Counted from the stretch's first letter, positions 16,773-25,515 are shown. The stretch is DNA of 64,000 bases from Natronomonas salina (GCF_013391105.1 NZ_CP058335.1:186001-250000); one strand, 5' to 3'. Translations and numbers: made by a program. The notes: generated by a model not told the origin, from the letters alone.

Positions 16773-17633
16773 ATGAGTAACTACGCGAAATCCGACGTCC
16801 TCGTCTCCGCCGACTGGGTCGAGGACCACCTGGACGAGTTCCAGAGCGACGACGCCGACTACCGGCTGCTCGAGGTCGACGTCGACACCGAGGTCTACGA
16901 CGAGGAGGGCCACGCGCCCGGCGCCATCGGCCTCGACTGGGAGGCCGACCTCCGGGACCAGGTCGAGCGGGACCTGCTCTCGAAGGACGACTTCGAGGAC
17001 CTCATGGAGCGCCTCGGCATCGCCGAGGACACCACGGTCGTCCTCTACGGGGACAACTCCAACTGGTTCGCCGCCTACGCCTACTGGGAGTTCAAGTACT
17101 TCGGCCACGACGACGTCCGCCTGCTGGACGGCGGCCGGAACTACTGGGTGGAGAACGACTACCCGCTCACCGACGAGGAGCCGGACTTCCCGAGCACCGA
17201 CTACGAGGCCAGCGGTCCCCGCGAGTCCATCCGCGCCTACCGGGAGGACGTCGAGAAGGCCGTCGACAAGGGTCTGCCGCTCGTCGACGTTCGCTCGCCC
17301 GAGGAGTTCTCCGGCGAGATCCTCGCGCCCCCGGGCCTGCAGGAGACCGCCCAGCGCGGCGGCCACGTCCCCGGCGCACAGAACATCTCGTGGGCCGACG
17401 TCACGAACGACGACGGCACGTTCAAGAGCCGCGACGAGCTCGAAGAGCTCTACAGCGAGTACGACATCGAGGGCGACGAGTCGACCATCGCCTACTGCCG
17501 CATCGCCGAGCGCTCCTCGGTCGCGTGGTTCGCGCTCCACGAGCTCCTCGGCTACGAGGACACCTCCAACTACGACGGTTCCTGGACGGAGTGGGGCAAC
17601 CTCGTCGGCGCGCCGATCGAGAAGGGTAGCTAG
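16773..17633 (+). CDS. Two-domain rhodanese / thiosulfate sulfurtransferase
   Basis: 286 residues from ATG 16773, starting MSNYAKSDVLVSADWVEDHL. The first domain lacks a catalytic Cys (VVLYGDNSNWFAAYAYWEF near residue 90); the second has the loop IAYCRIAERSSVAWFAL near 240, the usual haloarchaeal active-site form with Cys and Arg. WADV and TEWGNLVGAPIEKG near the end match the family. A GTTTACGG element about 20 nt upstream may be its box A. A clear T6 terminator follows. It is divergent to another rhodanese and belongs to a different subfamily. Confidence 0.92.
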   Translation: MSNYAKSDVLVSADWVEDHLDEFQSDDADYRLLEVDVDTEVYDEEGHAPGAIGLDWEADLRDQVERDLLSKDDFEDLMERLGIAEDTTVVLYGDNSNWFAAYAYWEFKYFGHDDVRLLDGGRNYWVENDYPLTDEEPDFPSTDYEASGPRESIRAYREDVEKAVDKGLPLVDVRSPEEFSGEILAPPGLQETAQRGGHVPGAQNISWADVTNDDGTFKSRDELEELYSEYDIEGDESTIAYCRIAERSSVAWFALHELLGYEDTSNYDGSWTEWGNLVGAPIEKGS

Positions 17634-17658
17634 AGCCCCCACCGGTTCGAGAAACCGC

Positions 17659-17664
17659 TTTTTT
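17659..17664 (+). terminator. T6 terminator after the rhodanese gene
   Basis: The sequence AAACCGC followed by six T lies 25 nt after the stop codon at 17633; it is preceded by a weak CGGTT/AACCG stem. Confidence 0.6.
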
Positions 17665-17718
17665 GTCGCAGACGCGAGGACCGCTGGTTACAAGCGCTCC
17701 CGAGCAGTAGCCGCAGTC

Positions 17719-18345
17719 ATGACTGCAGCGGAGTTCATCGACGCCGTCCGCGACGCCAACGACACCGCCCTCTCGCGACTCGGTTCGTCGAAGTCGCTGT
17801 ACGCCGACACGCAGGGCGAGATGGAGGCCGAGGAGGTGCTGCGGGCGGCCGCAACCGCCGAGCACCACGCCGCCGAGACCTACGAGCAGTGGGCCGACGA
17901 GTCCGACGGCGACGTCGCCGACGCCTTCGCGGAGACCGCCGCCGAGGAGCGCGACCACTACGCGACGGTCGCGGGCGAACTCGACGACCACGACCCCGGC
18001 GAGCTGTCGGCCATCCAGGCGTACCTCCGGGACCTCGAGGGCGACGTCGAGCGCCTCGGCGGGTTCGTCGGTCGGACGCTGGCCGCCGAGAAGTCCAAGG
18101 AGCAGACGACCGGCTTCTTCGTCGGCGAGGCGGACCCGCAGACGGCCCGGCTCTTCCGCGAGATGGGCGACGACCTCGACGCACAGCTGGAGCGGGCGAC
18201 CGACCTACTCGAAGCCGAGTGCGGCGACGACGATGACTGCTGGAACCGCGCCGAGGAGGCCGCCTCCGGCGCCATCCAGGCCGCCTACGACGAGTACACC
18301 GAGCGCCTCGAGTCGATGGGCGTCAACCCCAAGCCGGTCTGCTGA
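17719..18345 (+). CDS. Rubrerythrin/ferritin-like di-iron protein
   Basis: 208 residues, mostly helical. The N-terminal four-helix bundle has the Glu/His pattern of ferritin-like proteins: AATAEHHAAETYEQWADE near residue 46 and FAETAAEERDHYATVAGEL near 75. The C-terminal half is a second helical segment ending GVNPKPVC with a terminal cysteine. It probably binds two irons and acts in peroxide defence or iron handling; there is no rubredoxin domain. Relatives have been labelled as transcription antitermination proteins, which the sequence does not support. Confidence 0.75.
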   Translation: MTAAEFIDAVRDANDTALSRLGSSKSLYADTQGEMEAEEVLRAAATAEHHAAETYEQWADESDGDVADAFAETAAEERDHYATVAGELDDHDPGELSAIQAYLRDLEGDVERLGGFVGRTLAAEKSKEQTTGFFVGEADPQTARLFREMGDDLDAQLERATDLLEAECGDDDDCWNRAEEAASGAIQAAYDEYTERLESMGVNPKPVC

Positions 18346-18380
18346 CGCGACGGGGCGACGTTCAAGGGGCTCCCGCGCCT

Positions 18381-19088
18381 ATGGACGTCCGTGCGGAGTC
18401 TTCTGAAAGCGACCGGGGAGGGAGCACCGCCGTGAGCGGTCCGCACCAGGACCGACCGCTGGTGACCGGCGGCGCGCCGCTCGCTGTCGCCGACGCGGCT
18501 GCCGTGCTCCTCCACGGGCGAGGCGCGACCGCGGAAGGTATCGTCGCACTCGCCGACGAGTTCTACCGGCACGGGCTGGCGTTAGTGGCCCCCCAGGCGG
18601 AGCGCAACCGCTGGTACCCGGACTCGTTCCTGGCGCCGACCGAACGCAACGAGCCGTGGCTCTCCTCCGGGTTGGAAGCCGTCGCCGATGCCGTCGAGTT
18701 CGTCGAGGAGGCTGGCGTCCCGAAGGATCGGACGCTCGTGGCTGGCATCTCGCAGGGGGGCTGCCTGGCGGCCGAGTTCCTCGCGCGTACCCCGGCTCGT
18801 TACGGCGGCGCGGCGGTACTCAGCGGGGGGCTGATGGGTCCGGACGTCGACGTGACCCGGTACGCCGGGTCGCTGGAGGGGGCCCCGGTTCTCGTCGGCT
18901 GCAGCGACGACGACGAGTACGTCCCGCTGGCTCGCGTCCGCGAGACGGCCGCGGTCTTCGAGCGACTCGACGGCGACGTGACGGAGCGCATCTACGAGGG
19001 GCTGGGACACGGCGCCAACGACGACGAACTGGCGTGGCTCGAAGATCGGGTCGAGGTACTCCTCTCCGCGGGAGGTGTCTCGCAGTGA
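18381..19088 (+). CDS. Alpha/beta hydrolase, phospholipase/carboxylesterase (MhqD-like)
   Basis: 235 residues. The oxyanion strand AAVLLHGRGATAEGIVALAD is near residue 39, the nucleophile elbow is VAGISQGGCLAAEFLAR near 120, the acid is in the CSDDDEYVPL region near 175, and the histidine is in YEGLGHGANDDEL near 213. This matches the esterase family that includes Bacillus MhqD. Its last bases overlap the start of the adjacent VOC dioxygenase, and a second VOC gene follows, as in mhq quinone-detoxification gene groups. The substrate is inferred from that arrangement only. Confidence 0.82.
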   Translation: MDVRAESSESDRGGSTAVSGPHQDRPLVTGGAPLAVADAAAVLLHGRGATAEGIVALADEFYRHGLALVAPQAERNRWYPDSFLAPTERNEPWLSSGLEAVADAVEFVEEAGVPKDRTLVAGISQGGCLAAEFLARTPARYGGAAVLSGGLMGPDVDVTRYAGSLEGAPVLVGCSDDDEYVPLARVRETAAVFERLDGDVTERIYEGLGHGANDDELAWLEDRVEVLLSAGGVSQ

Positions 19089-20011
19089 GACCCCCGACGC
19101 CGGGCCTCCACCACGTCTCGGCCATCGCGAGCGACCCGCGGGCGAACGTCGACTTCTACACCGACGTGCTGGGGCTGCGGTTCGTCAAGCGGACCGTCAA
19201 CTTCGACGACAAGTTCGCCTACCACCTCTACTACGGGGACGACCGGGCGACGCCCGGGACCCTCCTGACCTTCTTCCCGTACCCGCGGGACGACGACGGC
19301 CGGGTCGGCCGGCCCCAGCCGAAATCGGTCGCCTTCTCGGTGCCAGCGGGGTCGGCCGGCTACTGGTACGAGCGACTCCTCGAGCGGGGGATCGACGCCG
19401 ACGAACCCGTCGAGCGCTTCGGCGAGCCGACCGTCGCGTTCCGCGACCCGGACGGACTGGCGGTCGAACTGGTCGAGCGGGACGCTCTGCGAGGTCCCGC
19501 TACGGACGTCGTTCCCTCGGACCGCGCCATCCGGAACCTCCACAGCGTGACGCTGCTGTCGACCAGTATCTACCACACCGCGGCGACGCTGGAGGTACTC
19601 GGATTCGAACTGCTCGACCAGGAGGGCGACCGGGTCAGGTACCGCGCGCCCGGCGAGTACGGGACCGACGTGGACCTGCTCGACGTCGAGACGGAGTACG
19701 GTCGGGAGGGCAGCGGGACGATCCACCACGTCGCCTTCGGCGCCGGCGACACGTCGCTCCCGGAGTGGCGCGACCGGCTCCTCGAGGCGGGCCTGGAACC
19801 GACGTTCGTCAAGGACCGCTACTACTTCGAGTCGATCTACTTCCGCGAACCCGGCGGCATCCTCTTCGAGATCGCGACCGCCGAACCGGGGTTCACCGTC
19901 GACGAGAACCCCGAAGACCTGGGGTCGACGCTCAGCCTCCCGCAGTGGTTCGAGGAGGACCGCGAGATGATCGTCTCGCAGCTCCCCGATCTCGAGGTGC
20001 CCGACAGTTGA
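19085..20011 (+). CDS. VOC-family ring-cleaving dioxygenase (MhqO/MhqA-like), copy 1
   Basis: 308 residues from GTG 19085, overlapping the hydrolase stop by four bases. It opens GLHHVSAIASDPRANVDFYT, the classic N-terminal vicinal-oxygen-chelate motif with the first metal His. The second module has SGTIHHVAFGAGD near residue 216 and GGILFEIATAEPGFTVDENP near 255, supplying His and Glu ligands. Relatives open the ring of hydroquinones or catechols. A paralogue follows 63 bp downstream, so the two probably arose by tandem duplication. Confidence 0.88.
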   Translation: MRPPTPGLHHVSAIASDPRANVDFYTDVLGLRFVKRTVNFDDKFAYHLYYGDDRATPGTLLTFFPYPRDDDGRVGRPQPKSVAFSVPAGSAGYWYERLLERGIDADEPVERFGEPTVAFRDPDGLAVELVERDALRGPATDVVPSDRAIRNLHSVTLLSTSIYHTAATLEVLGFELLDQEGDRVRYRAPGEYGTDVDLLDVETEYGREGSGTIHHVAFGAGDTSLPEWRDRLLEAGLEPTFVKDRYYFESIYFREPGGILFEIATAEPGFTVDENPEDLGSTLSLPQWFEEDREMIVSQLPDLEVPDS

Positions 20012-20074
20012 TCCGTTCCCACGCGACTCGCCGGCGCCCCAGACGTTAACCCGCCAGTCGGCGTATCTCCGGGC

Positions 20075-21004
20075 ATGCCGTCCGCTATTCCAGGTATCCA
20101 CCACGTCACGGCCATCGCCAGCGACCCGGGCCGGAACCACGACTTCTACACCCGGACGCTCGGCCTCCGGATGGTCAAGCGGAGCGTGAACCAGGACGAC
20201 GTCTCCGTGTACCACCTCTTCTACGGCGACCGCGGCGGCTCGCCGGGAACGAGCATGACCTTCTTCCCCTACACCGACGCCCGGCCGGGTCGGGTCGGGG
20301 CCGGCCAGGTCAGCATGACCCAGTTCCTCGTCCCCGAGGGATCGGTCGACTACTGGGTCGACCGCCTCGCCGACGAGGGCGTCGACGCCGACGAACCCGT
20401 CGAGCGCTTCGGCGACACCGTGATCCCGTTCCGGGACCCCGACGGCCTCCCGCTGGAACTCGTCGCGCGGGCCGACGCGCCCGACGGGGACCCCCCGGAG
20501 GGCCCGGTCCCGGCCGAGCACGCCGTCCGGGGGTTCTTCGGCGTCGCGCTCACCCTCCAGACCGCGGAACCGACGGCGGGCCTCCTCGAAGAGATGGGGT
20601 TCGACGCCGTCGAGGGAGAGGGCGACCGTCAGCGGTTCCGCGCCGACGGCGACCTCGGCTACGTCGTCGACCTCCTCGAGGAGCCGCAGGCGCCAAGGGG
20701 CCAGCCCGGTGCCGGCACCGTCCACCACGTCGCCTTCCAGGTGACCGAGGAGGAGCAGGCAGAGTGGCGGGAGGTCCTGCTGGACCGGGGCCTCCGCCCC
20801 ACCGAGATCATCGACCGGAAGTGGTTCAAGTCGGTCTACGCGCGCACCTCCGGCGGCGTGCTCTTCGAGTTCGCGACGAAGTCGCCGGGTTACACCGTCG
20901 ACGAGGACCTCGAGAGCCTCGGCGAGCGGCTCGTCCTCCCGGAGTGGCTCGAGGACCGCCGCGACGAGATCGAGGCCGGCCTGCCGGACCTCGACGCCAA
21001 CTGA
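20075..21004 (+). CDS. VOC-family ring-cleaving dioxygenase (MhqO/MhqA-like), copy 2
   Basis: 309 residues starting MPSAIPGIHHVTAIASDPG. It has the same two-module plan as the preceding gene, with metal ligands in GIHHVTAIAS, AGTVHHVAFQVTEEE near residue 211 and GGVLFEFATKSPGYTVDED near 257. The shared phrases (GLRMVKRSVN versus GLRFVKRTVN, and the identical VDADEPVERFG) show a clear paralogue relation, but the proteins have diverged well beyond a recent copy. It may handle a different aromatic substrate. Confidence 0.88.
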   Translation: MPSAIPGIHHVTAIASDPGRNHDFYTRTLGLRMVKRSVNQDDVSVYHLFYGDRGGSPGTSMTFFPYTDARPGRVGAGQVSMTQFLVPEGSVDYWVDRLADEGVDADEPVERFGDTVIPFRDPDGLPLELVARADAPDGDPPEGPVPAEHAVRGFFGVALTLQTAEPTAGLLEEMGFDAVEGEGDRQRFRADGDLGYVVDLLEEPQAPRGQPGAGTVHHVAFQVTEEEQAEWREVLLDRGLRPTEIIDRKWFKSVYARTSGGVLFEFATKSPGYTVDEDLESLGERLVLPEWLEDRRDEIEAGLPDLDAN

Positions 21005-21112
21005 AGCGACGAATTAGGAGTTCACCACTCAGACAGCGCTCGGGCGGATTCCCCCGAACAGGGCAGTTTAGGAGGTCTATTACCATCTACTCTGCAGGCG
21101 TTCTCCCGGTCG

Positions 21113-21400
21113 ATGACCTCCCGAACCGACCGGTCCACTGACTGCGAGGCGTCCGATTCGGCCGAGCCCGTCCCCATCCGCGTCGGCGCACCGTGTCCGG
21201 ACTGCGGCGCGGAGATCGAGGACCTCGAGTTCGTCTCGCTGCCGGCCGTCGCCATCAAGCGCGAGATGTACGACGTCTGCGTGGTCGACACCGACGACCT
21301 GCCGACGCCGTGGCAGCACCCGACGGCCATCGCCTACCACGAGGACCCCGACCCCTTCGAGTCCGACCCGGTGGTCGTCGCGTCGCCCGGCGACGACTGA
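21113..21400 (+). CDS. Small protein with one CPDCG motif, unknown function
   Basis: 95 residues. After an acidic Ser/Thr-rich leader comes GAPCPDCGAEIEDLEFVSLP, a single zinc-knuckle half, then YDVCVVDTDDLPTPWQHPTA and an acidic tail. The third Cys and a His could complete a metal site. Upstream, CAGTTTAGGAGG about 45 nt before the ATG may be the promoter. I do not recognise the family. Confidence 0.6.
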   Translation: MTSRTDRSTDCEASDSAEPVPIRVGAPCPDCGAEIEDLEFVSLPAVAIKREMYDVCVVDTDDLPTPWQHPTAIAYHEDPDPFESDPVVVASPGDD

Positions 21401-21461
21401 CGCGGTCGGGCCGCAGGTCGCATCGAGAACGCATATAGGAGGCCGGGGTGTACGGTGGGGC

Positions 21462-22300
21462 ATGACCGAACGGAGTGCCGCGGACGAGGGGTGGTTCGCG
21501 GGCGTGGATCCCGGGGACACCGACGGGGCCGCGGCCGCCATCCGCGAGGGCGAAGCGGACGCCTCCGCGGCGTGGCCGTCCCCTGGCCGTCGACGCGGGG
21601 TTCGCCGCCGACGAGGAGCGCTACTACGAGATGCTCCACGAGGCGTCGATGGCGGCGACCCGCGCCGCGGTGACCGAAGCCGAGACGGCGGGCGACCAGC
21701 AGTTGATCCACGCGGTCCCGCGCGATGGACGACTGCGAGCGCGTGGCCAACGAGCTCGCCGAGCGCGTCGCGGAGTGGGCGGGCAGCCGCCGGGACGGCG
21801 CGGGGACGGGCGTCGAGTACGCGAGAGAGCTGGCCGAGGAGGACGGCGACGACCCGTTGCTCTCGCTGGCGCGGCGGGTCCGAGACCTCGACGACGAGGC
21901 GGCCGACCTCCGGTCGCACGTCGAGCGGACCGCCCCCGAGGTGGCGCCGAACCTCGCGGCGCTGGCGGGGCCGGTCCTCGCGGCGCGGCTCGTCGCGCTG
22001 GCCGGCGGGCTGAAGCAGCTTGCCCGGAAGCCGGCGGGGACGGTGCAGGTGCTCGGCGCGGAGGAGGCGCTGTTCGCGCACCTCCGCGGGCACGCGCCGT
22101 CGCCGAAGCACGGCGTCATCTTCGTCCACGAGGCCGTCCAGGGGACCCACCCCGAGAACCGCGGGTCGGCGGCCCGGGCGCTGGCCGGCAAACTCGCTAT
22201 CGCGGCGCGGGTCGACCACTACTCCGGGGAGCGGAAGCCCGAACTGGACCAGGAGCTGGCCGACCGCATCGAGCGCATCCAGGCGCGTGATACGGAATGA
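21462..22300 (+). pseudogene. nop5: Nop5 (C/D box sRNP core protein), interrupted by two 1-nt insertions
   Basis: The start MTERSAADEGWFAGVDPGDT is in one frame; the next part (LAVDAGFAADEERYYEMLHE to DQQLIHAV) is in a second; the remainder (MDDCERVANELAERVAEWAG to the stop) is in a third. Removing one C from the C4 at about 21579-21582 and one C from the C3 at about 21719-21721 restores a continuous 278-residue protein with coiled-coil and Nop domains (SPKHGVIFVHE, ARALAGKLAIAARVDHYSG). Nop5 holds fibrillarin on guide RNAs for 2'-O-methylation of rRNA and tRNA and is expected to be essential. Both lesions are extra C in C runs, so assembly error is more likely than loss. Fibrillarin follows with a 4-nt overlap. 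Confidence 0.85.
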
Positions 22301-22923
22301 GCCTGCCCGAGGGCGTCGAGCGCCGGCCGTTCGACGGGAGCGAGTCGCTGGCGACCGACGGCGAGGCGGTCTACGGCGAGCCGACGGTCGACGACTGGCG
22401 GCGGTGGGACCACCGGCGCTCGAAGCTCGGCGCGATGCTCGAGACCGGGATGGACACCGGCCTCGAGGGCGGCGAGACCGTCCTCTACCTCGGTGCCGCC
22501 GCCGGGACGACAGTCAGCCACGTCGCGGACTTCGCGGGGCCGACCTACGCCGTCGAGTTCGCCGCGCGGCCGGCCCGCGACCTGCTCGACGCCGCGGAGC
22601 CCCGGGAGAACCTCTTCCCGCTGTTGAAGGACGCCCGGAAGCCGGAGACGTACGCGCACGTCGTCGAGCCGGTCGACGTGCTGGTCCAGGACGTGGCCAC
22701 CCGCGGGCAGGCGAAGGTGGCGCTGGCCAACCGGCAGTTCCTCCGCGACGACGGACGGCTCCTGCTGGCCGTGAAGGCCCGCAGCGAAGACGTCGCTCGC
22801 GACCCCGACGAGGTGTTCGACGAGGTCCTCGAGGCCCTGGAGGAGGGGTACGAGGTCCTCGAGACGCGGTCGCTGGAGCCGTTCCACGACGACCACCTGG
22901 GCGTCGTCGCGCGGCCGGAGTAG
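22297..22923 (+). CDS. flpA: Fibrillarin-like rRNA/tRNA 2'-O-methyltransferase
   Basis: 208 residues, normal for archaeal fibrillarin. The SAM-binding motif is ETVLYLGAAAGTTVSHVADF near residue 61, followed by YAVEFAARPARDLL near 86 and VDVLVQDVATRGQAKVA near 126; the catalytic Lys is in LLLAVKARSED near 155. It forms the C/D box RNP with Nop5, whose gene overlaps it by four bases, and L7Ae (not in the window). The gene itself is intact, unlike nop5 directly upstream. Confidence 0.95.
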   Translation: MSLPEGVERRPFDGSESLATDGEAVYGEPTVDDWRRWDHRRSKLGAMLETGMDTGLEGGETVLYLGAAAGTTVSHVADFAGPTYAVEFAARPARDLLDAAEPRENLFPLLKDARKPETYAHVVEPVDVLVQDVATRGQAKVALANRQFLRDDGRLLLAVKARSEDVARDPDEVFDEVLEALEEGYEVLETRSLEPFHDDHLGVVARPE

Positions 22924-22975
22924 CCCCGAGGGGTCCGCTCGCGTCCGTGCACGTTCGCCGCGGAAGGTCACATGG

Positions 22976-22981
22976 TATTTA
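22976..22981 (+). promoter_or_regulatory. Box A promoter of gshA
   Basis: TATTTA in GGTATTTAGTG sits 26-31 nt upstream of the gshA ATG at 23007, the expected spacing for a leaderless haloarchaeal transcript. Confidence 0.55.
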
Positions 22982-23006
22982 GTGAACCGATTCGAACGGA
23001 CCGACG

Positions 23007-24083
23007 ATGGACCTGGGCTCGCGCGACGCCTTCGACCGGATGGGCACGCTCGGAATCGAAGAGGAGTTCTTCGTCGTCGACGAGGCGGGGCGGCCCACCG
23101 CCGGGACCGACGAGCTGGTCTACCGGAGCGAGCCCCCCGAGATTCTAGAGGGTCGACTCGACCACGAGCTGTTCAAGTGCGTCGTCGAGACGCAGACGCC
23201 GACTGTCGAGACCCTCGCCGAGGCCGACGAGCAGCTCCGGGCGGTCCGTGAGGCACTCGTCGACCACGCCGAAGCCCACGGCTACGGCATCGCCGGCGCG
23301 GGTCTGCATCCGGCGGCCAAGTGGCGCGAGCTCGAGCACGCCGAGAAGCCGCGCTACCGCGCGCAGCTCGACCGGATCCAGTACCCCCAGCACCGGAACA
23401 CGACCGCCGGGCTGCACGTCCACGTCGGGGTGGACGACGCCGACAAGGCCGTCTGGATCGCCAACGAACTGCGCTGGCACCTGCCGATCATGCTGGCGCT
23501 GTCGGCGAACTCGCCGTTCTGGAACGGCTTCGACACCGGACTCGCGTCGGCGCGGGCGAAAATCTTCGAGGGGCTGCCGAACACGGGCATGCCGACCACC
23601 TTCGAGGACTTCGAGGCGTTCCAGCGGTTCGAACGGACGATGGTCGAGAACGGCTCGATAAACGACCGGGGGGAGCTGTGGTACGACGTCCGGCCGCACT
23701 CCGCCCACGGGACCGTCGAGGTACGGGCGCCGGACGGTCAGGCCGACCCCGAGTACGTCCTGGCGTTCGTCGAGTACACCGAGGCGCTCGTCGAGGACCT
23801 GGCGGCCCGCTACGAGGACGGCGAGGACGGCCGCGAGCACCGCCGCGAACTCCTCGACGAGCACAAGTGGCGGGCGCTGCGGTACGGCCACGACGCCGAA
23901 CTGCTCTCGCGGGACTGCAGCGACTCCGTGCCGCTGGGCGAACTCGTCGACCGCGAGAGCAGCCGCCTCGGCGTCTCGGGCATCAAGGACCTCTACGACG
24001 AGGAGAGCGGGGCCGCGTGTCAGCGCCGTCTCGTGACGGAGGGTGGTTTGGATCTTGTTTGTGAGCGCTTGTTACTCGGTTGA
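23007..24083 (+). CDS. gshA: Glutamate-cysteine ligase (gamma-glutamylcysteine synthetase), haloarchaeal type
   Basis: 358 residues, belonging to the GCS2/YbdK superfamily. [19 protein letters not shown] at residues 13-31 carries the metal-binding glutamates; [20 protein letters not shown] near 133 and [20 protein letters not shown] near 160 are diagnostic, and [20 protein letters not shown] follows near 230. Haloarchaea use gamma-glutamylcysteine instead of glutathione as their main thiol, and this enzyme makes it from Glu, Cys and ATP. A winged-helix regulator lies 55 nt downstream. Confidence 0.92.
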   Translation: MDLGSRDAFDRMGTLGIEEEFFVVDEAGRPTAGTDELVYRSEPPEILEGRLDHELFKCVVETQTPTVETLAEADEQLRAVREALVDHAEAHGYGIAGAGLHPAAKWRELEHAEKPRYRAQLDRIQYPQHRNTTAGLHVHVGVDDADKAVWIANELRWHLPIMLALSANSPFWNGFDTGLASARAKIFEGLPNTGMPTTFEDFEAFQRFERTMVENGSINDRGELWYDVRPHSAHGTVEVRAPDGQADPEYVLAFVEYTEALVEDLAARYEDGEDGREHRRELLDEHKWRALRYGHDAELLSRDCSDSVPLGELVDRESSRLGVSGIKDLYDEESGAACQRRLVTEGGLDLVCERLLLG

Positions 24084-24138
24084 GAATTGGCACTGGTTTT
24101 ATGTGTGGGTACTCCTTGTGTCCGATTGATTACGACGT

Positions 24139-24639
24139 ATGTCTACCGATGAACCAGCGGATGACGGGAGCCCTGAACCCGTCGAGGGGGACGAGGGTGT
24201 GCGCGGGAAACTCGAAGAGGAGGCCGAGCGGGCGGCCAACGAGTTCGACGACGGGATCGTCGACCTGCTCGCGTGGGTGCTCGACACCGAGACGCGTGCG
24301 CGCATCTACGTCTACCTCCGGCAGAACCCGGGCAGCACGAGCCAGGAGATCGCGGAGGGGACCGGCCTCTACCCGAGCACCGTCCGCGAGGCGCTCGCGG
24401 AACTGAACGGCGAGGAGAAGGTCCAGCGCAGCAAGCGGGAGTCCAGCGGCGCCGGCAACAACCCCTACGAGTACACGGCCATCGCGCCGAGCGACCTCGT
24501 CGCCAGCATCGTCGAGGACGTCCAGTCGGAGCTGAACACGGTGTTCAACCTGGACGCCCACCTCGGGCTCTCCAGCGGGGGGACCGCCGAGCCGGTCGAC
24601 ATCACGGTCCGCGACCTCGAGGACGCCGCCGACGACTGA
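24139..24639 (+). CDS. Winged helix-turn-helix transcriptional regulator
   Basis: 166 residues. The N-terminal 35 residues are acidic and disordered. A winged HTH follows: ETRARIYVYLRQNPGSTSQE near residue 52, then the recognition helix GLYPSTVREALAELNGEEKV near 76 and a wing. The C-terminal third (SDLVASIVEDVQSELNTVFN) could be a dimerisation helix. An AT-rich GGTTTTATGTG about 40 nt upstream is a likely box A. It lies directly after gshA and before coaD; a role in thiol regulation is possible but unproven. Confidence 0.82.
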   Translation: MSTDEPADDGSPEPVEGDEGVRGKLEEEAERAANEFDDGIVDLLAWVLDTETRARIYVYLRQNPGSTSQEIAEGTGLYPSTVREALAELNGEEKVQRSKRESSGAGNNPYEYTAIAPSDLVASIVEDVQSELNTVFNLDAHLGLSSGGTAEPVDITVRDLEDAADD

Positions 24640-24690
24640 CGGACTGCCACCATCGAAGCCACTAAACCCGGCCCGCGCGTTCTCGCGTCC

Positions 24691-25182
24691 ATGAAGGTCG
24701 TTCTGGGCGGGACGTTCGACCCGGTACACGACGGTCACCGGGCGCTGTTCGACCGCGCCTTCGAGCTCGGCGACGTGACCGTCGGCCTGACGAGCGACGA
24801 CCTCGCGCCGAAGACGCGGAGCGTCGACCGGCACGTCCGCCCGTTCGACGAGCGACGCGAGGACCTCGAGGCCGAACTCGCGTCCCTCGCCGCGGAGTAC
24901 GACCGCGAGTACGAGGTCCGCGAGCTGACCGAGCCGACCGGCATCGCCACCGAACCCGGCTTCGACGTCCTCATCGTCTCCCCGGAGACCGAGGACGGCG
25001 GCCGGAAGGTCAACGAGATCCGCGAGGAGAAGGGACTCGACCCCCTGGAGATCGAGGTCGTCGACCACGTCGAGGCCGAGGACGGCGACATCATCTCCTC
25101 GACGCGCATCGTCTCAGGAGAGATCGACGAGCACGGCAACCTCACGCCAGAGCGCGAGGGGCGCCCGCCGGCAGGAGAATAG
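24691..25182 (+). CDS. coaD: Phosphopantetheine adenylyltransferase, archaeal type
   Basis: 163 residues. The nucleotidyltransferase signature GGTFDPVHDGHRALFDRAFE at residues 6-25 contains the HxGH site, and the C-terminal SSTRI motif (DGDIISSTRIVSGEID near 133) supplies the second ATP-binding element. It transfers AMP to 4'-phosphopantetheine, the penultimate step of coenzyme A synthesis. panB, another CoA-pathway gene, is at 49.9 kb in this window. Confidence 0.93.
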   Translation: MKVVLGGTFDPVHDGHRALFDRAFELGDVTVGLTSDDLAPKTRSVDRHVRPFDERREDLEAELASLAAEYDREYEVRELTEPTGIATEPGFDVLIVSPETEDGGRKVNEIREEKGLDPLEIEVVDHVEAEDGDIISSTRIVSGEIDEHGNLTPEREGRPPAGE

Positions 25183-25206
25183 GGTCTCCGACGCCGTACC
25201 TCCGTC

Positions 25207-25515
25207 CTACCACTTCGGCGGTTCGAGCCCCGCCTCCTCCAGCAGGTCCTTCCAGCGCTGCTGGACGGTCAACCGGGAGACACCTGCGGCCTCCGCGACG
25301 TCCGACTGCGAGCGCCGGTCGCCGGCGATGAGCGCGCCGGCGTAGACGCTCGCCGCCACCGTCGCCTTCTTCGAGCGGTCCTGCTCCGGGACGGTCGAGA
25401 GGAACAGGTCCGTCGCCCGGGACTTCGCGTCTCCGCTCAGGTCCAGCCGCTCGGCCGTCTCGTCGATGGCGGCGAGCCACTCCTCGTTCTCGACCTGGTC
25501 GCGGGCGCGGTACAC
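25207..25515 (-). CDS. Stand-alone TFIIB-like cyclin-fold protein
   Basis: 102 residues from ATG 25515. The sequence DLSGDAKSRATDLFLSTVPEQDRSKKATVA, then SVYAGALIAGDRRSQSDVAE and AAGVSRLTVQQRWKDLLEEA, matches one TFB cyclin repeat ending in the helix-turn-helix that contacts BRE DNA. The zinc ribbon and second cyclin repeat of a real TFB (about 300 residues) are absent, so it cannot recruit RNA polymerase alone. It might compete with or modify TFB. Its promoter region overlaps that of the divergent MOSC gene. Confidence 0.75.
   Translation of the reverse strand: MYRARDQVENEEWLAAIDETAERLDLSGDAKSRATDLFLSTVPEQDRSKKATVAASVYAGALIAGDRRSQSDVAEAAGVSRLTVQQRWKDLLEEAGLEPPKW

Noticed and set aside
17719-18345. 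Transcription antitermination role for the ferritin-like protein
   Set aside because: The Glu/His helices point to a di-iron bundle and no RNA-binding or NusG-type domain is present.
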